A stretch of 64,000 nucleotides of DNA from Prolixibacteraceae bacterium (lineage in GTDB: Bacteria > Bacteroidota > Bacteroidia > Bacteroidales > Prolixibacteraceae): contig JAUWAB010000011.1 in assembly GCA_030602265.1 (NCBI GenBank), forward strand, positions 1 through 64,000. Reading direction: 5' to 3'. Positions 56,586 to 64,000 of the stretch are shown one piece after another. Every line of letters starts with the position of its first letter. The first letter of the stretch is position 1. The notes under the pieces are model-generated. The model did not search any database and was not told where the DNA came from. It worked only from the letters and a program-made list of their open reading frames with translations. Made by a program: the position numbers and the translations under genes.

Positions 56586-57275
56586 ATGGATTTAAAAAAT
56601 TATACCTATCTGTTGCTGATGGCCGGCACGTTGATCGTGCCGCTGGGCCTGAGCTTCGAAAAGGAAGTCAGGTACTTCTCGAAATGGAAATATCTCGTTC
56701 CGGCAATTTTTATCACCGGCACGTTTTTTATTATCTGGGATGTAATTTTTACCCGAATCGGAGTCTGGAGCTTCAATCCGGAATACCTTACCGGTATCTA
56801 TCTGTTGAACCTGCCCGTGGAAGAGTGGCTTTTCTTTTTCGTGGTCCCCTTTTCGTGTACCTTTATTTACGAGGTGATCAAAGTCAAAATGCCTGAATTT
56901 GAAAAGCCACGGTTTTTCAGGTCCTTCACTCTGGCCGTATTTGTCATCTCCCTGCTTTTGGCTGTATTCAATCCATCCAGGACATACACCTTTATCAATT
57001 TTCTTTATCTGGCCATTTACAGTGGATTCATTTACCTGAACAGATGGTTCACTGCCTACTCCACCAAATTTTACCTTGCCTGGCTGATTGGCCTGATCCC
57101 TTTTCTGGTGGTTAACGGAATACTCACCGGAATGCCGGTGGTAGAATACAATGCTGCATTTAATCTGGGGATCAGGATAACTACTATTCCGGTGGAAGAT
57201 TCAGGATACTTTCTGCTGTTGTTTATGATGGTTGTCAGTATATACGAATATCTGAAGGAGAGGAAATATTACTGA
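56586..57275 (+). CDS. Lycopene cyclase-domain membrane protein
   Basis: About 229 aa, six to seven helices, matching the CrtYc/CrtYd-type heterodimeric or fused lycopene cyclase family. Two repeats of the domain are seen, the first with FFIIWDVIFTRIGVWSFNPEYLTG and LPVEEWLFFFVVPFSCTF. The second half repeats the pattern weakly with AFNLGIRITTIPVEDSGYFLL. Members cyclise lycopene ends to beta-carotene. No crtB or crtI is in the window. I use ATG 56586; a GTG start at 56556 gives a 10-residue extension. Confidence 0.85.
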   Translation: MDLKNYTYLLLMAGTLIVPLGLSFEKEVRYFSKWKYLVPAIFITGTFFIIWDVIFTRIGVWSFNPEYLTGIYLLNLPVEEWLFFFVVPFSCTFIYEVIKVKMPEFEKPRFFRSFTLAVFVISLLLAVFNPSRTYTFINFLYLAIYSGFIYLNRWFTAYSTKFYLAWLIGLIPFLVVNGILTGMPVVEYNAAFNLGIRITTIPVEDSGYFLLLFMMVVSIYEYLKERKYY

Positions 57276-57332
57276 AAAGACAAGGTTATCCCAAACAAAC
57301 TTTGTTATTTTGCCGGAAATTATCATTTAGCA

Positions 57333-58583
57333 ATGACCTTATTATACAAGTTAGCCATTTCGGTGTATCACATCCTGATCTGGCTGTCTGCTCCTTTCAA
57401 CGGAAAAGCCAGGCTGTATGTGTCGGGCAGGCGCAACTGGCAGGTTAAGCTTAACCGCCAGGTCGATATGAACGCCCGCTACATTTGGATCCACTGTGCC
57501 TCACTGGGTGAATTCGAACAGGGCAGGCCGCTGATTGAAGCCATCCGGAATGAAGTTCCGGAATATAAAATTGTACTCACTTTTTTTTCACCATCCGGAT
57601 ATGAGATCAGGAAAAAATATCCTTTCGCCGATATCATCAGCTACCTGCCCGCCGATAACCGCAAAAATGCAAAGCGTTTTCTGGATATTATCAAACCGGA
57701 GAAAGTCATTTTCATCAAGTACGAATTCTGGTATCATTATATTACGGAGCTTCAGCGAAGATCCATACCGGTTTTTCTGGCTTCGGGCATTTTCAGGAAA
57801 AACCAGGTATTTTTCTCCCGTTTGCCATGGGGGAAATGGTTTCGAAGGATACTGAACGGATTTACCCATTTTTACCTCCAGGATGATGAGTCGGCCAGGC
57901 TGCTTTCGGACTTCGGAATTAAAAAATTCACCGTTTGCGGTGATACCCGCTTCGACCGGGTGGCAGCCATTGCAAAAAGTGCAAAAGAGATCCCGATTGT
58001 TGATAAGTTTACACGCAATAAACCAGTCCTTGTGGCCGGAAGCACCTGGAAACCCGATGAAGAGCTGCTTGCCAGGTTTATTAACGAAAATGACCAGATA
58101 AAATATATAATTGCCCCACATGAAGTTACCCCGGAAAATGTCAGTAAACTGGAACAATTGTTGAAAACGCCGTCAGTCAGGTACAGTATGGCCAATGAAT
58201 CGGACATCCATCAATACCAGGTGATAATTATCGACTCCATCGGGCTGTTGTCGTCATTGTACAGTTATGCCAAAACAGCCTATATCGGAGGGGGTTTCGG
58301 AGCAGGTATACACAATATTCTTGAAGCAGCAACTTTCGGGGTACCGGTGATCTTCGGACCCAATTATACGAAGTTCAGGGAGGCGAGGGATATGGTCAGG
58401 GCCAAGGCAGCCTTCCCCGTTCATGGTTATGAAGAATTGTATAAAGAACTCACCGGACTGCTTGGCAATACTGAAGAATTGGAGGCAGCATCGGAACGCG
58501 CTGCTGATTATGTTAAACAAAACAGGGGGGCCACACGCAAAATTATGGATCATATTTTTGTAAAACAGGATCGCTTATTTTAA
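57333..58583 (+). CDS. waaA: 3-deoxy-D-manno-octulosonic-acid (Kdo) transferase
   Basis: Adds Kdo from CMP-Kdo to lipid A precursor at the inner membrane; GT30 family. An N-terminal membrane-association segment (YKLAISVYHILIWLSAPF), IWIHCASLGEFEQGRPLIE with the catalytic Glu, FIKYEFWYHY, SGIFRKNQVFFS, GDTRFDRV, VAGSTWKPDEE and YIGGGFGAGIHNILEAATFGVP are signatures. 416 aa is usual. It follows the lycopene cyclase gene at 57 nt, on the same strand. Confidence 0.94.
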   Translation: MTLLYKLAISVYHILIWLSAPFNGKARLYVSGRRNWQVKLNRQVDMNARYIWIHCASLGEFEQGRPLIEAIRNEVPEYKIVLTFFSPSGYEIRKKYPFADIISYLPADNRKNAKRFLDIIKPEKVIFIKYEFWYHYITELQRRSIPVFLASGIFRKNQVFFSRLPWGKWFRRILNGFTHFYLQDDESARLLSDFGIKKFTVCGDTRFDRVAAIAKSAKEIPIVDKFTRNKPVLVAGSTWKPDEELLARFINENDQIKYIIAPHEVTPENVSKLEQLLKTPSVRYSMANESDIHQYQVIIIDSIGLLSSLYSYAKTAYIGGGFGAGIHNILEAATFGVPVIFGPNYTKFREARDMVRAKAAFPVHGYEELYKELTGLLGNTEELEAASERAADYVKQNRGATRKIMDHIFVKQDRLF

Positions 58584-58913
58584 TAATCGATATTGACAAA
58601 TTGTGAATAAAAACCCTCCCCGGATCAGCCTTTCTGTTTGGGTTTCATCAAAAATATTCGTATCAAAGAATTCCCGTTTCTGCAAACATTTTGCATCAAA
58701 TATTTTCTCATATCTCTGTCTGACAGACTATTAACACAATAAAGTTGATAACTTTGTATTAAATTCCTAAAAAAAGTATTCCAAAATAAACGGTGAGGCG
58801 TTATCTTGCATAGCATATTCTCAAATGAATTGCAGTGCCATTTAATATAGATTTTCAAGCAATTAAATTTTTACAATAAAAATATTTTCGTCCAACTTTA
58901 AACTTATTATGCA
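58584..58913. other. Intergenic region and leader of nrdJ
   Basis: 330 nt without a gene. It holds CTGTC-T-GACAG at about 58717-58727, a -7 box at 58749-58756 and then about 150 nt of AT-rich leader. I looked for cobalamin-riboswitch landmarks and saw none. A 77-codon minus-strand frame here has no family pattern. Confidence 0.5.
58749..58756 (+). promoter_or_regulatory. Candidate -7 box of nrdJ
   Basis: TAACTTTG matches TAnnTTTG but lies 158 nt before the ATG, which would give a long leader. Confidence 0.4.
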
Positions 58914-61469
58914 ATGATATCACAAGAAGTTGCTGTCGATGCCCCCGTGGGTATAAAAATTTATTCCCAGGAGGAAGCCATCCAGGCTTCACTGAAATAT
59001 TTCAAGGGGGATGACCTTGCAGCCAGGGTATGGGTTAACAAATATGCACTGAAGGACTCTTTCGGCAACGTGTTTGAATTAACGCCTGACGACATGCACA
59101 GACGTCTGGCCCGTGAAATTGCACGTATCGAGAAACGTTATGCCAATCCGCTCACCGAAGAAGAGATTTATCAGACCCTGAAAGATTTTAAATACATCGT
59201 GCCTCAGGGTGGTCCTATGACCGGTATCGGCAATAATTACCAGATTGCTTCTCTCTCCAACTGCTTTGTGGTAGGCAACGAGGGTAATTCAGACTCCTAC
59301 GGCGGAATTCTCAAGATCGACCAGGAGCAGGTTCAGCTGATGAAACGCCGGGGAGGTGTAGGGCATGACCTGTCGCATATCCGTCCGAAAGGATCCAAGG
59401 TAGAAAATTCAGCACTGACATCAACCGGGCTCGTTCCTTTTATGGAACGTTATTCCAACTCCACCCGAGAAGTGGCCCAGGATGGCCGGCGGGGAGCCCT
59501 TATGCTTTCGGTTTCCATCAAGCATCCCGATGCTGAAAAGTTTATCGATGCCAAGCTGGAACAAGGCAAGGTAACCGGTGCCAACGTATCGGTAAAAATC
59601 CATGATGATTTCATGAAAGCCGTAGAGCTGGAGGAAACCTATGTTCAGCATTATCCGGTTAATGAGACACTGGCAACCTACAAGCGCGAAATCAATGCTT
59701 CCGACCTGTGGAAGAAAATTGTGCACAATGCCTGGAAATCAGCCGAACCGGGAATCCTCTTTTGGGATACCATCATCAGGGAGTCGATCCCTGACTGTTA
59801 CGCAGACCTGGGCTACCGGACCGTATCTACCAACCCTTGTGGAGAAATCCCGTTATGCCCTTACGACAGCTGCCGTCTTCTGGCGGTTAACCTGTATTCG
59901 TATGTTGAACATCCATTTACGAAGAAAGCGAAATTCAATTTCGAACTGTTCAAAAAACATATGCACATCGCCCAGCGGGTCATGGACGATATCATCGACC
60001 TGGAGCTGGAAAAAATTGATGCTATCCTGCAAAAGATTGACAATGACCCGGAATCCGAAGAGATCAAACAGGTTGAAAGGAATCTCTGGTTCAACATCAA
60101 AAAGAAGGCCAACGAAGGCCGCCGTACCGGTATCGGTATTACGGCCGAAGGCGACATGTTAGCCGCTTTGGGATTGCGTTACGGGACCGACGAGGCCACC
60201 GATTTTTCACTTGAGGTCCACAAGACCGTCGCCCTCGAAGCCTACCGTTCGTCGGTAAGCCTGGCCAGGGAAAGAGGTGCATTCAAAATTTATGACGCCA
60301 GCCGTGAAAAAAACAATCCGCTGATCAGCCGCATCCGTGAGGCAGATCCCGGATTATATAATGACATGGTTCAATTTGGCCGGAGAAATATTGCCCTGCT
60401 GACCATCGCCCCCACCGGGACCACCAGCCTGATGACCCAGACCACCTCCGGGATCGAGCCGGTATTTATGCCTGTTTACCGCAGACGCAGAAAAGTCAAT
60501 CCCAATGATAAAGATGTCCGGGTCGACTTTGTGGATGAGGTAGGCGACCATTGGGAAGAATATACCGTCTTCCACCATAAGTTCAAAACCTGGATGGAGG
60601 TGAACGGATTCGATATCCAAAAGACCTATTCACAGGAGGAACTGGATGAACTGGTGAAAAAATCACCCTATTTCATGGCAACTTCCAACGATGTCGACTG
60701 GGTGGCCAAAGTCCATATGCAGGGCCGTATCCAGAAATGGGTCGACCACAGCATTTCAGTAACCATCAACCTCCCGGCAAATGTTTCCGAGGAACTGGTC
60801 GGAAAACTATACTTTGAAGCCTGGAAGAGTGGTTGTAAAGGGGTTACCGTTTACCGTGACGGCTCCCGGTCGGGTGTTCTGATCTCAGATAAAAAAGAAG
60901 AGAAAAAGAAGAACATGCCATTCCCCACCAAAAGACCGGAAATTCTGGAGGCCGATGTGGTCAGGTTTCAGAACAACCGTGAAAAATGGGTTGCCTTTAT
61001 CGGAATTATCGATAATATGCCCTATGAAATCTTCACCGGACTCAGCGACGATGAAGACGGCATTCTCCTGCCACGGTCAGTAACCAAAGGTTATATCATC
61101 AAAAACTGGGAAGATGAGGAAAATTCCAGATATGACTTCCAGTACATCAACAAGAGAGGTTACAAAACCACCATTGAGGGATTGTCGTACAAATTCAATC
61201 CGGTATTCTGGAACTATGCCAAACTCATTTCCGGGGTACTGCGGTACGGAATGCCCATCCACAAGGTAGTAGATCTGGTTACCAGCCTGCAGTTAGACAA
61301 TGAGACCATCAATTCATGGAAAGCAGGAGTGGCAAGGGCCCTGAAGAAATATATCCCGAACGGAACCATTGCCGAGGATGCCCATTGCGGAGAATGCGGG
61401 TCTAATGAAGTAGTTTACCAGGAAGGCTGCCTTACCTGTGTTTCCTGCGGAAGTTCGAAGTGCGGATGA
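58914..61469 (+). CDS. nrdJ: Class II (adenosylcobalamin-dependent) ribonucleotide reductase
   Basis: Reduces ribonucleotides to deoxyribonucleotides with B12, independent of oxygen. 851 aa. The conserved NPCGEIPL with the active-site Cys and Glu, ASLSNCFVVGN with the redox Cys, GRRTGIGITAEGDML, and APTGTTSLMTQTTSGIEPVF are all present. The C-terminal zinc-type CGECGSN and CLTCVSCGSSKCG contain the Cys pairs of the reductase tail. No N-terminal ATP cone is seen. Monocistronic and closed by a strong terminator. Confidence 0.95.
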   Translation: MISQEVAVDAPVGIKIYSQEEAIQASLKYFKGDDLAARVWVNKYALKDSFGNVFELTPDDMHRRLAREIARIEKRYANPLTEEEIYQTLKDFKYIVPQGGPMTGIGNNYQIASLSNCFVVGNEGNSDSYGGILKIDQEQVQLMKRRGGVGHDLSHIRPKGSKVENSALTSTGLVPFMERYSNSTREVAQDGRRGALMLSVSIKHPDAEKFIDAKLEQGKVTGANVSVKIHDDFMKAVELEETYVQHYPVNETLATYKREINASDLWKKIVHNAWKSAEPGILFWDTIIRESIPDCYADLGYRTVSTNPCGEIPLCPYDSCRLLAVNLYSYVEHPFTKKAKFNFELFKKHMHIAQRVMDDIIDLELEKIDAILQKIDNDPESEEIKQVERNLWFNIKKKANEGRRTGIGITAEGDMLAALGLRYGTDEATDFSLEVHKTVALEAYRSSVSLARERGAFKIYDASREKNNPLISRIREADPGLYNDMVQFGRRNIALLTIAPTGTTSLMTQTTSGIEPVFMPVYRRRRKVNPNDKDVRVDFVDEVGDHWEEYTVFHHKFKTWMEVNGFDIQKTYSQEELDELVKKSPYFMATSNDVDWVAKVHMQGRIQKWVDHSISVTINLPANVSEELVGKLYFEAWKSGCKGVTVYRDGSRSGVLISDKKEEKKKNMPFPTKRPEILEADVVRFQNNREKWVAFIGIIDNMPYEIFTGLSDDEDGILLPRSVTKGYIIKNWEDEENSRYDFQYINKRGYKTTIEGLSYKFNPVFWNYAKLISGVLRYGMPIHKVVDLVTSLQLDNETINSWKAGVARALKKYIPNGTIAEDAHCGECGSNEVVYQEGCLTCVSCGSSKCG

Positions 61470-61488
61470 TCCTTTCGAAAACCGAAAA

Positions 61489-61532
61489 CAAAGAGGGGCA
61501 TGGATTTCAGATCCATGCCCCTCTTAATTTTT
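61489..61532. terminator. Bidirectional terminator between nrdJ and gcvH
   Basis: Perfect 15-bp stem AAGAGGGGCATGGAT / ATCCATGCCCCTCTT with a 5-nt loop and a T-rich tail. Confidence 0.9.
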
Positions 61533-61544
61533 TATAAAACTGAA

Positions 61545-61925
61545 CTACGCCTCAATCATTTTCCGGTATTCATCCACCGAAAGAAGCTCATCAAGTTCTG
61601 ATTCATCCGAGATCTTGATCCTGATCATCCATCCTTTACCATAAGGATCTTTATTGACCACCTCGGGAGCATCGGCCAGTTCCTCATTCACCTCAACCAC
61701 TTCGCCAGAAACAGGCATAAACAGGTCGGATACAGTCTTTACAGCCTCAACTGTACCGAAAATTTCTCCCTTGTCGAGACTTTCCCCTTCCGTTTCAATC
61801 TCAACAAAAACAATATCGCCCAATTCACCCTGTGCGAAATCCGTAATTCCGACAGTGGCCACATCGCCATCCACCAGAACCCATTCATGGTCCTGTGTGT
61901 ATCTCAGATTATCAGGTAATTTCAT
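61545..61925 (-). CDS. gcvH: Glycine cleavage system H protein
   Basis: Lipoyl carrier that shuttles the aminomethyl group between the P, T and L proteins. 126 aa with TQDHEWVLVDGDVATVGITD, GELGDIVFVEIETEG and GTVEAVKTVSDLFMPVSG, in which the Lys of AVKT is the lipoylated residue. The C-terminus is GWMIRIKIS. The genes gcvP and gcvT are not adjacent, which is common in Bacteroidota. It converges on nrdJ and has its own promoter. Confidence 0.96.
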   Translation of the reverse strand: MKLPDNLRYTQDHEWVLVDGDVATVGITDFAQGELGDIVFVEIETEGESLDKGEIFGTVEAVKTVSDLFMPVSGEVVEVNEELADAPEVVNKDPYGKGWMIRIKISDESELDELLSVDEYRKMIEA

Positions 61926-61953
61926 AATTATTGCGGTTTTTATTATTTATGGC

Positions 61954-61961
61954 CAAAGTTA
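61954..61961 (-). promoter_or_regulatory. -7 box of gcvH
   Basis: Minus-strand TAACTTTG matches TAnnTTTG, 29 nt before the ATG. Confidence 0.5.
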
Positions 61962-62063
61962 GAAATATATTTTAAAGTAATAACACAGGCACAAAATGAA
62001 AACCAATTCCGGACAGACATATTAAGCCTGTCTGAATTATTTCGGCATTGAACCAATTCCTGC

Positions 62064-62071
62064 TACATTTG
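62064..62071 (+). promoter_or_regulatory. -7 box of tsaE-ald
   Basis: TACATTTG matches TAnnTTTG, 43 nt before the ATG of tsaE. Confidence 0.5.
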
Positions 62072-62114
62072 CAATTATTCTGAAAATTCAGAAAAACTGA
62101 AATATCGCCAGAAA

Positions 62115-62540
62115 ATGTTTGAAACAGAGAACATTCGTCTTACCGATCTGGAAACTGCAGCACGCAAAATGCTGGCAACTTTCCCTGAGCACCGGATTTT
62201 TGCCTTTTATGGAGGCATGGGGGCCGGCAAAACCACGTTTATACATGCCCTCTGTCAGGCTTTAGGCTCTGAAGATTATGTGACCAGTCCCAGTTTTGCC
62301 ATTATAAATGAATACTCCATCACGGCCGGTGAGGTTATTTACCATTTCGATTTCTATCGTATAAAAAACCTGGAAGAGGCTTATGATCTTGGTTATGAGG
62401 ATTATTTCTACAGTGGTCAATATTGCCTGATCGAATGGCCCGAAAAGATTGAACCATTGCTTCCGGAGCATTACCTTGAAGTGACCATAGAGGCGACATC
62501 AAACGAGGAAAGGACCATCAGGGCAAAACCGGTGGGATGA
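62115..62540 (+). CDS. tsaE: tRNA threonylcarbamoyladenosine ATPase TsaE
   Basis: ATPase that resets the TsaB-TsaD-TsaE complex making t6A37 in ANN-decoding tRNAs. 141 aa. Walker A GGMGAGKTTFIHALC, the conserved TSPSFAIINEY with Asp-rich loop, YHFDFYRIKNLEEAYDLGY and LIEWPEKI are diagnostic. Located 58 nt upstream of ald, on the same strand, a pairing seen in other Bacteroidota genomes as far as I recall. Confidence 0.95.
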   Translation: MFETENIRLTDLETAARKMLATFPEHRIFAFYGGMGAGKTTFIHALCQALGSEDYVTSPSFAIINEYSITAGEVIYHFDFYRIKNLEEAYDLGYEDYFYSGQYCLIEWPEKIEPLLPEHYLEVTIEATSNEERTIRAKPVG

Positions 62541-62598
62541 AACTTTGAAAATTCAACAATTGGCACTAACTTTCACCTTCTAAAAACATAAAGGAAAA

Positions 62599-63819
62599 AT
62601 GACCACCACAGAGAAAACCAGGTCGGGCCTGCCGGTATCCAAAACCATGCTGCTCCCTAAGGAGGAAATGCTGGAAATACAGCACAAGCAGAAAAAAATC
62701 ACCATTGGCATTCCGTCTGACATTCCGAAGGTAGAGTATCGTGTTCCACTGACGCCCCAGGCAGTCGACCTGCTGGTTTCCTATGGACATGAGATATTTA
62801 TCGAAAAGGGGGCAGGAAAGCAGGCCAATTATTCAGACAGTGAATACATCGATGCAGGTGCTGTGGTAACCGAAACCAGGGAAGAGATTTTCCGCTGCGA
62901 TATTATTCTGCGTGTAGCTCCTTTTGACTGCGAGGAGATTGATCAGCTCAAAGGCAATCAGGCGATTATTTCCCATATGCAGATTGAATCCCATTGTGCA
63001 GAATCAATAGAGAAAATGATCCAAAAACGGGTTACCTGCCTGGCCTATGAATACCTTGAAAATGACAACGGATATCTTCCGTTTGTGCATCAGACCAGCC
63101 AGATTTCGGGTATTGCCTCCATAACCATCGCCAGCGAATACCTGAGCACTTCCAGAGGTGGCAAGGGAGTCCTCTTCGGAGATGTAACAGGTATTACACC
63201 TGCAGAACTGGTAATCATCGGTTCGGGAACCGCCGCAGAATATGCCGCCAGGGCAGCACTGAGTCTGGGTATCGTCGTTAAAATTTTTGATGTTTCCGTT
63301 GAAGACCTGAGCCGTCTCGAGGAAAAAATCGGGCAGAGGATCTTCACTTCCGTGTTATACCCGAAAGTATTAAAAAAGGCTTTGGTATCTGCCGATGTCG
63401 TGATAGGTGCCATGCCGTTCAATGCTACACCTAAATTCAAGGTCTCGGAAGAACTGATCGAAAAAATGAAGGAAGGAGCCGTGATTATTGACCTGAATGT
63501 AAGCCAGGGCGGATGTTTCGAAACCTCTCACCTGACCAACCTGAAAGATCCGGTATTCAGGAAACATGGTATTGTGCACTACTGTGTACCGAATATCCCT
63601 GCCCTGGTGGCAAGGACAGCCTCCATTTCGATGAGCAACATCCTGATCCCCACCCTGCTGGCCATCGGGGAAAACGGCGGGATCGACAACTATATCAAAT
63701 CGTCGCGCGGTTTCCGCAAAGGAGTTTACCTGTATCATGGTATCCTGACCAACCGTGATGTTGCCAACCGGTTCAATATACCGGCCAAGGATATCGACCT
63801 GCTCCTGGCGGCCTTCTGA
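62599..63819 (+). CDS. ald: Alanine dehydrogenase (AlaDH/PNT family)
   Basis: NAD-dependent interconversion of L-alanine and pyruvate plus ammonia. 406 aa. VGIP-like start ITIGIPSDIPKVEYRVPLTP, the middle ISQISGIASITIASEY-like region, the nucleotide-binding VIIGSGTAAEYAARAALSLG, and VIIDLNVSQGGCFETSH are characteristic. The first about 35 residues are an extension before the canonical start, as in Bacteroidota members. A transhydrogenase function is unlikely since there is no membrane part. Its stop touches the stop of the next gene on the other strand. Confidence 0.93.
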   Translation: MTTTEKTRSGLPVSKTMLLPKEEMLEIQHKQKKITIGIPSDIPKVEYRVPLTPQAVDLLVSYGHEIFIEKGAGKQANYSDSEYIDAGAVVTETREEIFRCDIILRVAPFDCEEIDQLKGNQAIISHMQIESHCAESIEKMIQKRVTCLAYEYLENDNGYLPFVHQTSQISGIASITIASEYLSTSRGGKGVLFGDVTGITPAELVIIGSGTAAEYAARAALSLGIVVKIFDVSVEDLSRLEEKIGQRIFTSVLYPKVLKKALVSADVVIGAMPFNATPKFKVSEELIEKMKEGAVIIDLNVSQGGCFETSHLTNLKDPVFRKHGIVHYCVPNIPALVARTASISMSNILIPTLLAIGENGGIDNYIKSSRGFRKGVYLYHGILTNRDVANRFNIPAKDIDLLLAAF

Positions 63820-64000
63820 TCAGCGGGCCAGCATCAGCAGCGAACGGGGAGGTACTTCAATGCTTTCTCCGGAAAAGTTCCCGAGACCGGCCTCACTGAT
63901 CTGATCCTCCCTGATAATAATCCTGAATTCCCCCTCAGGAACCGGAACGGTTACCGGGGTTACATTCGCATTAAAAACCAGCACCACCAGTTTCCAAACG
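63820..64000 (-). CDS. C-terminal end of probable type I pullulanase or related GH13 enzyme (partial)
   Basis: The last 60 codons of a gene that runs past the right edge. The minus-strand translation reads WKLVVLVFNAN, then VTVPVPEGEFRIII, and ends SIEVPPRSLLMLAR before a stop at 63820-63822. This is the C-terminal beta-sandwich end of GH13 enzymes, where VVFNAN and PPRS(A/L)L(V/M)L are common in type I pullulanase. The assignment is tentative since the catalytic part is off the window. Confidence 0.6.
   Translation of the reverse strand, partial: VWKLVVLVFNANVTPVTVPVPEGEFRIIIREDQISEAGLGNFSGESIEVPPRSLLMLAR

Noticed and set aside
58625-58858. Possible 77-aa minus-strand gene upstream of nrdJ
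   Set aside because: No motif, and it overlaps the likely nrdJ promoter and leader.
58584-58913. Cobalamin riboswitch before the B12-dependent nrdJ
   Set aside because: I looked for the conserved B12-box pattern and did not see it; a covariance scan would decide.

Overview
The window is 64 kb of chromosome from a member of the Bacteroidota, most likely a Bacteroidales/Marinilabiliales-type organism. Three things point there. It carries type IX secretion (T9SS) genes: porZ, porX and porW. Most start codons lack a purine-rich Shine-Dalgarno. Many genes are instead preceded by the Bacteroidota -7 box TAnnTTTG, in two or three cases with a TTTG -33 box at near-ideal spacing. I see no rRNA, tRNA, insertion sequence, integrase, phage gene or CRISPR array, so this reads as core chromosome.

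Layout. 1-2607: a GH95 fucosidase cut by the left edge. 2.7-4.8 kb: an oxidative-stress group (superoxide dismutase divergent from a PerR-like regulator and a peroxiredoxin). 4.8-7.6 kb: a TauE/SafE permease, NhaA and an ArsR-type repressor behind a perfect 14-bp inverted repeat. 7.6-12.6 kb: rdgB-porZ-recO, then an aminotransferase-fold protein that has lost its PLP lysine. 12.6-24 kb: a MEMO-AMMECR1 fusion, an active/inactive M16 peptidase pair, a GH2 beta-galactosidase lipoprotein, a b561-like membrane protein with YceI, an orphan rhamnose mutarotase and a Tat-exported aldo/keto reductase. 24-31 kb: a SPOR-domain protein and surface-sugar genes (galE, rmlB, manC) with a lipoprotein amidase. 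31-39 kb: MlaE/MlaF-like ABC subunits, then porW-porX and coaX.

39-46 kb is the most unusual stretch. It holds a membrane-tethered pseudo-receiver, a POT/MFS transporter, a Gfo/Idh/MocA lipoprotein oxidoreductase downstream of a tetraheme-cytochrome/SUMF1 fusion, a small CarboxypepD_reg-like protein and ComF. 45.6-49 kb has three consecutive exported cyclophilins, one fused to a trypsin-like domain without a visible catalytic triad. 49-52 kb has a GNAT enzyme, an ACP-like protein without the phosphopantetheine serine, and a tight operon of LD-carboxypeptidase, YraN, MmcQ/YjbR and S4 proteins. 52-64 kb is mostly housekeeping: metG, an SDR epimerase, a USP tandem protein, a lycopene cyclase, waaA, class II nrdJ, gcvH, tsaE and ald, ending in the 3' end of a likely pullulanase gene.

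Two themes recur. One is envelope and secretion biology: three T9SS genes, LPS and sugar-nucleotide enzymes, lipid transport, and Tat or lipoprotein enzymes. The other is a run of proteins that keep a familiar fold but lose the key residue: aminotransferase K to P, receiver D to N, ACP S to T, M16 without HxxEH, trypsin-like without His/Ser, FGE-like without Cys, Fur-like without zinc Cys. Those losses, and the cytochrome-SUMF1 and pseudo-trypsin-cyclophilin fusions, are the best candidates for undescribed biology. All assignments come from reading motifs in the sequence; no database search was run.
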